A DNA stretch of 22,047 nt, taken from positions 1-22,047 of the forward strand of contig CAYRGE010000007.1 in assembly GCA_964423985.1 (NCBI GenBank), given 5' to 3'. This stretch comes from CAYRGE01 sp964423985 (GTDB lineage Bacteria > Patescibacteriota > Minisyncoccia > Phycocordibacterales > CAYRGE01). Of the stretch, positions 14,160 to 22,047 are shown piece after piece (position 1 is the stretch's first letter; each line of letters starts with the position of its first letter). The translations under genes were made by a program, and so were the position numbers. The notes beneath the pieces were generated by a model. It worked only from the letters and a program-made list of their open reading frames with translations. It was not told the DNA's origin and did no database searches.

Positions 14160-17100
14160 CTATTTTTCCCCCTCGCTAGGCGGTGTGTCTACTTCTTTTT
14201 CTTCTTCAATCTCTCCTTCAAAACCGCTACCTGCTGGAATAAGTCGCCCAATCATAACATTCTCCTTAAGCCCTCGTAAACTATCGACAGCACCGCGTAG
14301 GGCTGCATCAATAAGAATGCGAGTTGTGTTTTCAAAAGAAGCCGCTGACAACCAACTATCTGTTGTTAGTGCAACCTTAGAAATTCCCATAACCAATGTT
14401 TCTGCTTCGGCAATTTCTTTTCCTTCGCCCGCTACTCTTATGTTTTCTTCTGTAAATACAGATAATTGAACCACTTCTCCTGGTGTGAACTTAGTATCTC
14501 CAGCTTCCTTAATTTTACATCTTGAAAACATTTGTCTTACAATAACTTCAATATGTTTTAATGCAATAGATGCTCCTTGTAATTCATAGATTCTGCTTAT
14601 TTGGTCAATTATATAGCCTTGTGTGGTATTTATTCCTCCATACTTAAACAATTCTTGCATATTAGCAGAACCGTCTGTTATTATCTGTCCTTTTTTAATA
14701 CTATCACCAGGTTTCACAAGAGAAATACGCTTCATAGAAAACAAATATTCAACTTCATTGCTTTTTTTAGAGCCACCTGTTTTAGATAATACTGTAATTT
14801 TTTTATCTTTTTCGGCTTCCTCAACACTAATAACTTCTCCATCTTCTGTTGCAACAACTGCTGGGCTTTTAGGGTTTCCGCGTTCAAAAATTTCTTCAAC
14901 ACGAGGAAGTCCCATGGTAATATCTCCTCCCACTGACGCAACACCACCTGCATGAAAAGTTCTCATGGTTAGCTGTGTCCCTGGCTCACCGATTGCTTGA
15001 GCTGCTACAATACCGACTGCTTCTCCTTGTTTAACAAGTTTATTTCTTCCAAGATCAAGCCCATAGCAAACACGACAAATACCGTGAATTGACTTACAAG
15101 TAAGCACTGATCTCACCCAAACTTCTTCAATATCATTATCTTCAATTTCCTGAGAGTCTTTCTTGCTCAATATATGCCCTTTTGTAAATAGTTTTTTACC
15201 GTTCCTGTCAATGACATCTTTACTTAATACACGCCCACGAACTGATTTTGTATATGGCACACTAGTTCCATCTACCTCTGTTGCTGTAATTCTTCTACCT
15301 AATTTTTCCTTACAATCAGCATCAATAATTATAGCGTCTTGAGCAACATCAACGAGCCTCCTTGTGAGATAACCTGCTTTAGCAGTTTGTAGTGCTGTAT
15401 CAGCTAGCCCCTTACGAGCACCATGGGTTGTAATAAAATACTCCAGAGGAGAAAGCCCTTCTTTGCTTGATGGGATAACTGGAAAATCAATAGTTCGTCC
15501 AGCTGTATTAACAATAAGACCTTTCATTCCAGCCATCTGTGCAATCTGAGACCACGACCCCCTGGCACCAGACTCAACCATTGTGTAAACAGAGCCGTTC
15601 TTATCAAGTATTTCAGGTATTATTTTACCAATACTGCTTTTTGCCTCCTGCCAAACTTCTATTGTTTTTCTATATCGCTCTTTTTCTGCCAACAGCCCAT
15701 CTTCATATTGCTCATTAATTTCATCAACTTCTTTGCGTGCTATTTTAATAATACTTTTTTTCTCTTTAGGTACAATAACATCATCAATCCCCCATGTAAT
15801 TCCAGACCTAGTTACATATTTAAAACCTAATTCTTTTATCTTGTCCAAAACAACAGCTGCTGTGTCAACTCCATATTTGTTTATAACATCTTCAACAACA
15901 GTAGCAAGAGCTTTTCTGTCTACTGTTTCATTTATAAAGGGAAAGTCTTCTGGTAAGACACTGTTAAACAATAGCCTTCCAACAGTTGTCTCAAACAAAT
16001 TTTTATCAAAGTCTTTGTATCTGGCGGTATTTGTAGCAAAAATTTTCACTCTTGCTCTTAAGTCAAGGGCAAGAAAATTATATGCAGTTATTGCACTGTT
16101 TGGGCTTGAGAAAAACTTACCTTCTCCTGTTGAGCCTTCTATAATTTTTGTCATCCAATAACAACCAAGAACAATATCGTGACTTGGTTTTACAATTGGA
16201 TCACCTGTTCCTGGTCCGAGTAGGTTTTTATTTGATGCCATTATTTCTCTCGCCTCGTCTTGTGCTTTTTTAGATAATGGCACATGCACTGCCATTTGGT
16301 CACCATCAAAATCAGCATTAAACGCAGCACAAACGAGTGGGTGAACTTGAATTGCACTACCTTCTATTAATACTGGGTTAAATGCTTGAATTCCCATTCT
16401 GTGTAGTGTCGGTGCTCTATTTAAGAGTACGTACTTTCCATCAATCACTTCTTCAAGAATTTTCCACACTTCATCTACCCCTTCATCTATTAATCGTCCA
16501 GCACCGCGGATATTAAATGCCATTTCTTTTTCAATGATTTCTGCAACAATAAATGGCCTAAATAATTCAAGAGCCATGCGTTTTGGAATACCACACTGAT
16601 TAAGCTTAAGATCTGGACCCACGACAATAACCGAACGCCCTGAGTAATCAACTCGTTTTCCTAGTAAATTTTGACGAAACAAACCCTGCTTGCCCTTTAG
16701 GTTGTCTGAGAGAGATTTTAAGGGTCTTCTCTGTTCTTGGCTCATAGCAGCTGAATGTAGTCTGCGAATTGAATTATCTAACAGTGCATCAACAGCTTCT
16801 TGTAAAATGCGTTTTTCATTTCTCAAAATAACACCTGGTGCGCTAATCCCTATTAGTTTTTTAAGTCTATTATTTCTATTGATCACACGACGATATAAAT
16901 CATTTACATCAGAGGTTGCATGTCGTCCTCCTTCTAGAGCAACCATTGGGCGAAGTGCTGGTGGAATAATCGGTATAACTGTTAAAAACATCCACTCTGG
17001 ACGAAGATTAGAACTAATCATTGACCTAATTAAACTTAATCTTTTGTTTACTTTTATACGCACCGCAGCACCTGCTTTTTCAAGTCTTTCTTCAAGTTCT

Positions 17101-17804
17101 TTTTCAAGTTTTTTTAAGTCTATCGTTTTAAAAATATCATAAATAGCTTCAGCCCCTATTCCAGCTTCAAAAACCGTTCCATATTTTAATGAATATTTAT
17201 AATACAAAACCTCATCAAGCACTTTGCCAGGGGCAATGCTTTCTATTTCTTTTTTTGTCTCCTGCAAAAGCTCTCGCATTCTGATTTTTGATTTATCGTC
17301 TTTTAGGTCTTTTGTTTTTAGTTTGTATTCTGCATCGAGTTTTTTAAAGATATGTGCTTTTTCATTTTGGTTTACTTTTGTTATTATATATCCTGCAAAA
17401 TAAATTACTTTTTCAATTTCTGCAACAGGAATATCCAAAATACGCCCAATGCGTGATGGAATTCCACGAAGAAACCAAATATGAGATACTGGTGAAGCAA
17501 GCTCGATATGCCCCATTCTCTCACGACGCACAACTGAACGAGTAATTTCAACTCCACACTTTTCACATATAATACCCTTGTATCTTATACGCTTGTATTT
17601 ACCACAATAACACTCATAGTCTTTTTCTGGTCCAAAAATTCTTTCATCAAAAAGCCCTCCTCGTTCACTGCGTTGTGTGCGGTAATTTATGGTTTCAGGT
17701 TTTACAACCTCGCCATGCGACCATTCTTTAATTTTTGCTGGCGAAGCAAGGTCTATTTTAATTGAATTAAAATTACTAGGATTTTTTTTGTGTTTAATTG
17801 CCAT
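14160..17804 (-). CDS. rpoC: DNA-directed RNA polymerase beta' subunit
   Basis: This 1214-aa protein is the catalytic beta' subunit. The N-terminal zinc ribbon has Cys65, Cys67, Cys80 and Cys83 (CYCGKY and CEKC). The catalytic magnesium loop NADFDGDQMAVH places Asp498, Asp500 and Asp502. The second zinc site includes CKSIHGICRVCYG, with an upstream Cys in IDADCKEKLG. MRTFHAGGVA precedes the C-terminal domain, and a Glu-rich tail ends the protein. It is shorter than the roughly 1400 aa of E. coli, with a compact region between the second zinc site and the C-terminus. The ATG at 17804 lies 33 nt after the rpoB stop, and dnaG follows after 26 nt. There is no Shine-Dalgarno. Confidence 0.99.
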   Translation of the reverse strand: MAIKHKKNPSNFNSIKIDLASPAKIKEWSHGEVVKPETINYRTQRSERGGLFDERIFGPEKDYECYCGKYKRIRYKGIICEKCGVEITRSVVRRERMGHIELASPVSHIWFLRGIPSRIGRILDIPVAEIEKVIYFAGYIITKVNQNEKAHIFKKLDAEYKLKTKDLKDDKSKIRMRELLQETKKEIESIAPGKVLDEVLYYKYSLKYGTVFEAGIGAEAIYDIFKTIDLKKLEKELEERLEKAGAAVRIKVNKRLSLIRSMISSNLRPEWMFLTVIPIIPPALRPMVALEGGRHATSDVNDLYRRVINRNNRLKKLIGISAPGVILRNEKRILQEAVDALLDNSIRRLHSAAMSQEQRRPLKSLSDNLKGKQGLFRQNLLGKRVDYSGRSVIVVGPDLKLNQCGIPKRMALELFRPFIVAEIIEKEMAFNIRGAGRLIDEGVDEVWKILEEVIDGKYVLLNRAPTLHRMGIQAFNPVLIEGSAIQVHPLVCAAFNADFDGDQMAVHVPLSKKAQDEAREIMASNKNLLGPGTGDPIVKPSHDIVLGCYWMTKIIEGSTGEGKFFSSPNSAITAYNFLALDLRARVKIFATNTARYKDFDKNLFETTVGRLLFNSVLPEDFPFINETVDRKALATVVEDVINKYGVDTAAVVLDKIKELGFKYVTRSGITWGIDDVIVPKEKKSIIKIARKEVDEINEQYEDGLLAEKERYRKTIEVWQEAKSSIGKIIPEILDKNGSVYTMVESGARGSWSQIAQMAGMKGLIVNTAGRTIDFPVIPSSKEGLSPLEYFITTHGARKGLADTALQTAKAGYLTRRLVDVAQDAIIIDADCKEKLGRRITATEVDGTSVPYTKSVRGRVLSKDVIDRNGKKLFTKGHILSKKDSQEIEDNDIEEVWVRSVLTCKSIHGICRVCYGLDLGRNKLVKQGEAVGIVAAQAIGEPGTQLTMRTFHAGGVASVGGDITMGLPRVEEIFERGNPKSPAVVATEDGEVISVEEAEKDKKITVLSKTGGSKKSNEVEYLFSMKRISLVKPGDSIKKGQIITDGSANMQELFKYGGINTTQGYIIDQISRIYELQGASIALKHIEVIVRQMFSRCKIKEAGDTKFTPGEVVQLSVFTEENIRVAGEGKEIAEAETLVMGISKVALTTDSWLSAASFENTTRILIDAALRGAVDSLRGLKENVMIGRLIPAGSGFEGEIEEEKEVDTPPSEGEK

Positions 17805-17837
17805 AATTTAGATAATAAATATATTATAGTAAATACC

Positions 17838-20800
17838 CTACTTTATGTCGTGAGACATCATTTCAACATCTAGTGCAAGCCCTCGTAAATTATTAAGTAA
17901 TACATTAAACGACTCTGGAATATTTTTCATTTCAATTTGTTCTTTTTTAACAATTGCATCAAAAGCGGCAGCTCTTCCGTTTAAGTCGTCCGATTTAATT
18001 GTAAGCATTTCTCGTAAAACATTTGCCGCACCATACCCCTCAACTGCCCAAACTTCCATTTCTCCAAATCTCTGCCCTCCGCCTTGTGCTTTTCCACCAA
18101 GCGGTTGTTGTGTAATAAGAGAATATGGACCAATTGATCGCATATGTATTTTATCTTCAACCATATGGTGAAGTCTTAAAATATACATATATCCAGCAGC
18201 AACTTCTTGCACAAATGCCTCCCCTGTAAGCCCATTATAAAGTTTTAGTTTTCCGTTTCCATTAAAACCAGCACTCACTAGCTCATTTTTAATCTCCTCA
18301 GTTGTTGCCCCCATAAATGCTGGACATATAGCCTGATAACCCAGTTCATTTGCAGCAAGCCCTAAGTGCATCTCAAGCACCTGCCCCAAGTTCATTCGTG
18401 AAGGAACTCCTAGTGGTGTTAAAATTATATCAATCGGACGCCCATCTTTTGTGTATGGCATATCTTCCTCTGGAAGTACTCTTGATATAACACCCTTATT
18501 CCCGTGTCTTCCAGCAAACTTATCCCCAACAGATACATTTCGCAACTGAGCAACTGTAATATGAATTCGCTTGATTGTTCCTGAGTCTAATAAATCTCCC
18601 TTATCTCGCGAAAATACCTTTACACCAATAACTCTCCCTTTTTTCCCGTGCGGCACACGCAGTGATGTGTCTTTCACATCGCGTGCTTTTTCTCCAAAAA
18701 TAGACCTTAAAAGCCTTTCTTCTGGAGTAAGCTCTGCCTCTCCTTTTGGTGTAATCTTCCCTACTAATATATCATTTGGGCGAACCTCTGCTCCAATACG
18801 AACAATTCCGTCCTCATCAAGGTCTTTTAGTTTCATTTCCCCAACATTTGGAATATCGTGTGTTGTAATTTCTTGACCAAGTTTTGTATCGCGAACATTT
18901 ACACTGAATTCGTCCATATGAACTGTTGAGAATTTGCTTTTTTTGACTAATCTTTCTGAAATAATAATTGCATCTTCATATGTTGCACCACCCCATGCCA
19001 TAAATGCAGTTAGAACATTTTGACCAAGTGCAATTTGCCCACTATCTGTTGAAGAAGTATCAGCAAGAACGGCTCCTTTTTTTAATTTTTGCCCTAATTC
19101 AATTACAGGACGCTGGTGAAATACAGTAAACCCGTTTGTTCTTGAGTAATTAATAAGATTGTATGTAAAATCTTTTCCATTTTTACCACTAAAGATAATT
19201 TTCTTTGCATCAACATATTTCACCACCCCATCTTCTGGTGCAAATACAACTCTTCCTGTGTATTTTGCTGCGACTTTTTCCATACCAGTCGCGACGATTG
19301 GTGCTTCTGGTATAATGCAAGGTGTTGCTTGTTTTTGCATATTTGAACCCATAAGAGCACGGTTTGCGTCATCGTGTTCAAGAAACGGTATCATAGATGT
19401 TGCAATCGAGAAAGCCTGATTTGCAGCTACGTCAATAAAATTAATTTCTTTTGCTGAAACAAGTTGCGGTTTACCAGCTTTTCTTGCGTCTACGAATTCT
19501 TCTTGTAATTCACCTTTTTCGTTGTATTTAGTAGCAGCGTGTGTAATGTAGTATTTTTCATCCTCCAAGGCATCAAGATAAACAACATCTCCAGTTATTT
19601 TACCTTTTTTAACCTTTGCATATGGAGTCTCTATTATTCCAAAATCATTAACTCGTGCGTAATTAGCAAGTCTTAATATTAGTCCAATATTCGGGCCTTC
19701 TGGTGTATGAATTGGACAAAGACGCCCATAATGTGAATAATGAACATCACGAACTTCAAGACCAGCTCGCTCTCTTATTAACCCTCCTGACCCAAGCGCA
19801 GAAAGCTGTCTTAAGTGTTCAATTTCCGCTAAAACATTATATTGTCCCATAAATTGAGACAACTGGTTTGTTGTGAAAAATTCTTTTATACGAGCCTGTA
19901 GTGGTCGTGGGCTTATTAAATTAATTGGGAGCGTTATATCTACATCTATTGTAGACATTCTGTCTTGAATATTTCGCTTTATTTGAGACATACCGACACG
20001 AACTTTTTGTTGCATCATTTCCCCTATTGTTCGAACCCTACGAGAACCCAGGTGGTCAATATCATCAGGGGTTGCACTTGTATCGCTATTTAATTCCTCT
20101 ATTTTTTTAAAAATAACAACTAAATCTTCTTTTGTAATCGTCCATGTCTCTAGAGATTTTTTATCCAAACCAAGTTCAAACCTTTTATTAAATTTAAAAC
20201 GCCCAACTGGAGACAAGTCATATCTTTCTTCGCTAAAAATTGAATCTATAAACTCCTTTGCATTATCAGCACTCACTAAATCACCATCACGAAACCTGCC
20301 ATATATTTCAACACAAGCCTCTTTTGTTGTTTTTGTCTTGTCTTTTGATAGTGTTGCCTCAATAGCCTCACTATCTTTGTTAAACATATTTCTAATTTGG
20401 TCATTTGTTTCAAGGCCAAAAACACGAAATAAGGTGGTTATTGGAAACTTGCGTTTTTTGTCTATTCTTACATAGATTGCTCCGTCTGGGTCAGATTCTA
20501 TTTCAACCCAAACCCCTCGTGCAGGAATTATTTTTGCACCAAAATAACGCGTTCTTTTTATTTCTTGTGCTGTAAAAAAAATTCCAAATGAACGAGCAAG
20601 TTGTGGAACAAACACTCTCTCAACTCCATTAATTATAAAAGTTCCATGAGATGTCATTAATGGAAAATCTGCCATAAAGACTTCCTGTTCTTTTGACACA
20701 CCAAGAATTTTATTTTCTAGCTTAACAAGCACACGCATTGGAGCTTCATAAGTAAGCTTAAATTCCTTTGCGTGAAATTCATCGTATTTTGGTGCTGAAA

Positions 20801-20990
20801 TTTCAAGTTTTGTAAACTCAATCTCAAACTTTTTTCCAGAATAGTCTTTTATCGGGGAGAATTCCTCAAAAACTTTTTTGAGTCCTTTTTCAATCAACTT
20901 TTTATATGAGTCTGTTTGAATTTCAACTAGATCTGGAAATTCTACTAGTGGTTTTTTGTATCGTGAAAAATATTTTTTTGTTAATCGCAT
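17838..20990 (-). CDS. rpoB: DNA-directed RNA polymerase beta subunit
   Basis: The 1050-aa protein is the beta subunit, much shorter than the 1342 aa of E. coli because lineage-specific insertions are absent. Recognised segments are LARSFGIFFTAQEIKRTRYFG near the N-terminus, the rifampicin pocket around QLSQFMGQYNVLAEIEHLRQ, SALGSGGLIRERAG, HYGRLCPIHTPEGPNIGLI, GDKFAGRHGNKG, and the C-terminal GGKAQGGGQRFGEMEVWA. In the rifampicin cluster, E. coli Asp516 corresponds to Gly382, Asn518 to Tyr384 and Arg529 to Gln395; His526 and Ser531 are conserved (His392, Ser397). I chose the ATG at 20990 over the TTG at 20996, which adds only two residues. It is the first gene of the rpoB-rpoC-dnaG-rpoD operon, with a 280-nt leader. 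Confidence 0.99.
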   Translation of the reverse strand: MRLTKKYFSRYKKPLVEFPDLVEIQTDSYKKLIEKGLKKVFEEFSPIKDYSGKKFEIEFTKLEISAPKYDEFHAKEFKLTYEAPMRVLVKLENKILGVSKEQEVFMADFPLMTSHGTFIINGVERVFVPQLARSFGIFFTAQEIKRTRYFGAKIIPARGVWVEIESDPDGAIYVRIDKKRKFPITTLFRVFGLETNDQIRNMFNKDSEAIEATLSKDKTKTTKEACVEIYGRFRDGDLVSADNAKEFIDSIFSEERYDLSPVGRFKFNKRFELGLDKKSLETWTITKEDLVVIFKKIEELNSDTSATPDDIDHLGSRRVRTIGEMMQQKVRVGMSQIKRNIQDRMSTIDVDITLPINLISPRPLQARIKEFFTTNQLSQFMGQYNVLAEIEHLRQLSALGSGGLIRERAGLEVRDVHYSHYGRLCPIHTPEGPNIGLILRLANYARVNDFGIIETPYAKVKKGKITGDVVYLDALEDEKYYITHAATKYNEKGELQEEFVDARKAGKPQLVSAKEINFIDVAANQAFSIATSMIPFLEHDDANRALMGSNMQKQATPCIIPEAPIVATGMEKVAAKYTGRVVFAPEDGVVKYVDAKKIIFSGKNGKDFTYNLINYSRTNGFTVFHQRPVIELGQKLKKGAVLADTSSTDSGQIALGQNVLTAFMAWGGATYEDAIIISERLVKKSKFSTVHMDEFSVNVRDTKLGQEITTHDIPNVGEMKLKDLDEDGIVRIGAEVRPNDILVGKITPKGEAELTPEERLLRSIFGEKARDVKDTSLRVPHGKKGRVIGVKVFSRDKGDLLDSGTIKRIHITVAQLRNVSVGDKFAGRHGNKGVISRVLPEEDMPYTKDGRPIDIILTPLGVPSRMNLGQVLEMHLGLAANELGYQAICPAFMGATTEEIKNELVSAGFNGNGKLKLYNGLTGEAFVQEVAAGYMYILRLHHMVEDKIHMRSIGPYSLITQQPLGGKAQGGGQRFGEMEVWAVEGYGAANVLREMLTIKSDDLNGRAAAFDAIVKKEQIEMKNIPESFNVLLNNLRGLALDVEMMSHDIK

Positions 20991-21014
20991 AATCAAAAAA
21001 TAATAAGCACAAAA

Positions 21015-21088
21015 ATATACAACAAAAACACGCTGTATATCCGTGAAAAATTTCTAATATTTAGTTATTACCATGGATTCTCTCCATG
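21015..21088 (-). promoter_or_regulatory. Hairpins and mini-ORF in the rpoB leader
   Basis: On the minus strand CATGGA/TCCATG (21072-21088, 5-nt loop) overlaps an eight-codon reading frame, ATG at 21087 to TAA at 21061, that would encode MERIHGNN. Closer to rpoB, ATATACA/TGTATAT (21015-21040) forms an AT-rich stem followed by U-rich sequence. Both lie in the leader. Whether they attenuate transcription is speculation. Confidence 0.3.
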
Positions 21089-21272
21089 ATTAAATTAATG
21101 TATAAAAACAAGGTAAAAATAACTCTACTCTTTGTAAAAAGCTTATTGGGATATCAAAACTGCAAAATAATCTTTTTTACAGAAAAAATCAAATACTGCA
21201 AACAAAAATCACTTTAATAATTCAAAAAATACCCCAAGAGCAACTCAATCAAAAAACAAGCCTATAAAAGAT

Positions 21273-21300
21273 ATAATACTAACTATTAAGCACTTGTCAA
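21273..21300 (-). promoter_or_regulatory. Predicted rpoBC operon promoter
   Basis: A perfect TTGACA (21300-21295), a 16-nt spacer and TATTAT (21278-21273) lie just past the trmD stop. The start would leave a leader of about 275 nt before the rpoB ATG. The leader has no other gene. Confidence 0.72.
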
Positions 21301-21311
21301 CTTTATGTGCT

Positions 21312-21320
21312 TGTGGATAA
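21312..21320 (-). promoter_or_regulatory. Consensus DnaA box beside the rpoBC promoter
   Basis: TTATCCACA on the minus strand is an exact match to the classical DnaA box. It lies 11 bp upstream of the -35 and right after the trmD stop. It is a single copy; from base composition I would expect fewer than one by chance in the window, so chance is not excluded. Confidence 0.4.
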
Positions 21321-21321
21321 C

Positions 21322-21990
21322 TTATTTGGTCTTTTTGTTTTGCTTTTTTCTCCATTCTTTAATCTTTGTGTGGTCACCTGAAAATAAAACCTTCGGCACT
21401 TTATATGTCTTTTCTTCATATTTTAAAACTCTTGGTCTTGTGTAGACAATACTACCTGCATCTCGTGATTCTTCAATAGAGTCTAGATTACCAAGCACTT
21501 TATCTATTTGGCGACTTACTGCATCCAAGAAAACCATTGCTGGAAGTTCTCCACCCGTAAGAAAATAGTCTCCGATTGAAATCTCTTCTGCTTTCAGTAT
21601 TTTTTTTACACGAATATCTATTCCCTCATAACGACCTGCTATTAAAATAACATTTTGATATTTCCTTGAAATAGTTTTTGCCTGTAGTCCTGTAAACTTA
21701 TTGCCTCTCGCAGAGAAAATAATAATCTTTGTATTTCCTGCTTCTTTTTTCCTGTTTATGTCTCTTTTGGCTTTTTTTACAGCCAAAAGAATTGGCTCTG
21801 GTGTCATTACCATACCTGGGCCACCACCAAAAGGTCTCTCATCTACTTTTTTATGTTTATTGTTCGTAAAATCTCTAGGGTTATAAAACCTTACACTTAT
21901 GTGTTTTTTTTTAATTGCGCGCCCTATTATTGACGAATTAATATACGCCTCAAAGCTTTCTGGAAAAATACTTACTATGTAAAATCTCAT
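21322..21990 (-). CDS. trmD: tRNA (guanine-37-N1)-methyltransferase
   Basis: TrmD methylates N1 of G37 in tRNAs, mainly those reading CNN and GGG codons, and prevents +1 frameshifting. The 222-aa protein starts MRFYIVSIFPESFEAYINSSIIGRA, then DERPFGGGPGMVM, the SAM-binding knot with LIAGRYEGIDIRV and SIGDYFLTGGELPA, and the C-terminal YTRPRVLKYEEKTYKVPKVLFSGDH region. Slightly short because the C-terminal tail is reduced. The ATG at 21990 has no Shine-Dalgarno; upstream sequence is A/T only. The usual neighbours rimM, rpsP and rplS are not seen; only 57 bases remain before the window ends. It lies directly upstream of the rpoBC promoter on the same strand. Confidence 0.98.
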   Translation of the reverse strand: MRFYIVSIFPESFEAYINSSIIGRAIKKKHISVRFYNPRDFTNNKHKKVDERPFGGGPGMVMTPEPILLAVKKAKRDINRKKEAGNTKIIIFSARGNKFTGLQAKTISRKYQNVILIAGRYEGIDIRVKKILKAEEISIGDYFLTGGELPAMVFLDAVSRQIDKVLGNLDSIEESRDAGSIVYTRPRVLKYEEKTYKVPKVLFSGDHTKIKEWRKKQNKKTK

Positions 21991-22001
21991 ATATTTTTAA
22001 T

Positions 22002-22040
22002 AAAAAAACTATTACCTCGCAGTGTACTCATAGTTTTTTT
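22002..22040 (-). terminator. Terminator-like hairpin just upstream of trmD
   Basis: AAAAAAACTAT (22002-22012) and ATAGTTTTTTT (22030-22040) form an 11-bp inverted repeat around a 17-nt loop. Each strand ends in a U-rich run. It lies 11 bp upstream of the trmD ATG, so it may terminate the upstream gene or attenuate trmD. The stem is mostly A-U and weak. Confidence 0.4.
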
Positions 22041-22047
22041 GTTTTAT

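Noticed and set aside
21987..22031. 14-codon minus-strand frame ending in an ATGA overlap with trmD
   Set aside because: Too short, sits inside the terminator-like hairpin, and has an in-frame stop just upstream; probably coincidence.
1..22047. CRISPR array, parS site or recoded UGA
   Set aside because: No regularly spaced direct repeats of CRISPR type, no TGTTTCACGTGAAACA-like 16-mer noticed, and all genes are full length without any UGA codon.

Overview
The window is about 22 kb of AT-rich bacterial chromosome. Its content suggests a reduced-genome member of the Candidate Phyla Radiation (Patescibacteria, perhaps Parcubacteria-like). The grounds are compact housekeeping genes, short intergenic gaps, a small RpoB (1050 aa) and RpoC (1214 aa), an almost complete lack of Shine-Dalgarno sequences, and a mix of core genes with a few accessory genes. 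The phylum call is inference. The genes read through with the standard code, and none of the 14 protein genes stops at TGA (8 TAA, 6 TAG).

Layout, left to right. (1) 1-1520: a ParB-type partition protein on the minus strand, flanked by copies of a dispersed palindromic repeat. (2) 1519-2433: miaA on the plus strand, converging on a minus-strand rpmG (L33, only 52 aa) and tRNA-Trp(CCA) unit. (3) 3150-4430: a complete, membrane-anchored serpin with an inhibitory-type hinge, behind its own promoter. (4) 4887-6886: a type II restriction-modification pair, an Eco47II-like endonuclease followed by an HTH-fused m5C methyltransferase, with a long inverted repeat upstream. (5) 7063-7149 tRNA-Tyr, then plus-strand tsaD, a secreted SleB/CwlJ-type cell-wall hydrolase and prmC. 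(6) 10271-11071: a gene-free 800 bp holding a dense repeat cluster, a possible structured RNA with two mutually exclusive hairpins, and a bidirectional terminator. (7) 11072-20990: a minus-strand transcription/replication operon rpoB-rpoC-dnaG-rpoD with gaps of 11-33 nt, driven by a TTGACA promoter just downstream of trmD (21322-21990).

How the genes fit together: MiaA, TsaD and TrmD modify tRNA (A37 prenylation, t6A37, m1G37), so three position-37 enzymes lie in one window with two tRNAs. PrmC methylates release factors, RpoB/RpoC/RpoD supply transcription and DnaG primes replication. The serpin, the hydrolase and the restriction system are the surface and defence layer. The items most worth a second look are the serpin, the 17-bp perfect inverted repeat inside dnaG, the candidate RNA at 10768-10943, the missing UGA stops, and substitutions at two rifampicin-contact positions in RpoB. 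I did not find a clear multi-gene system of unknown type.
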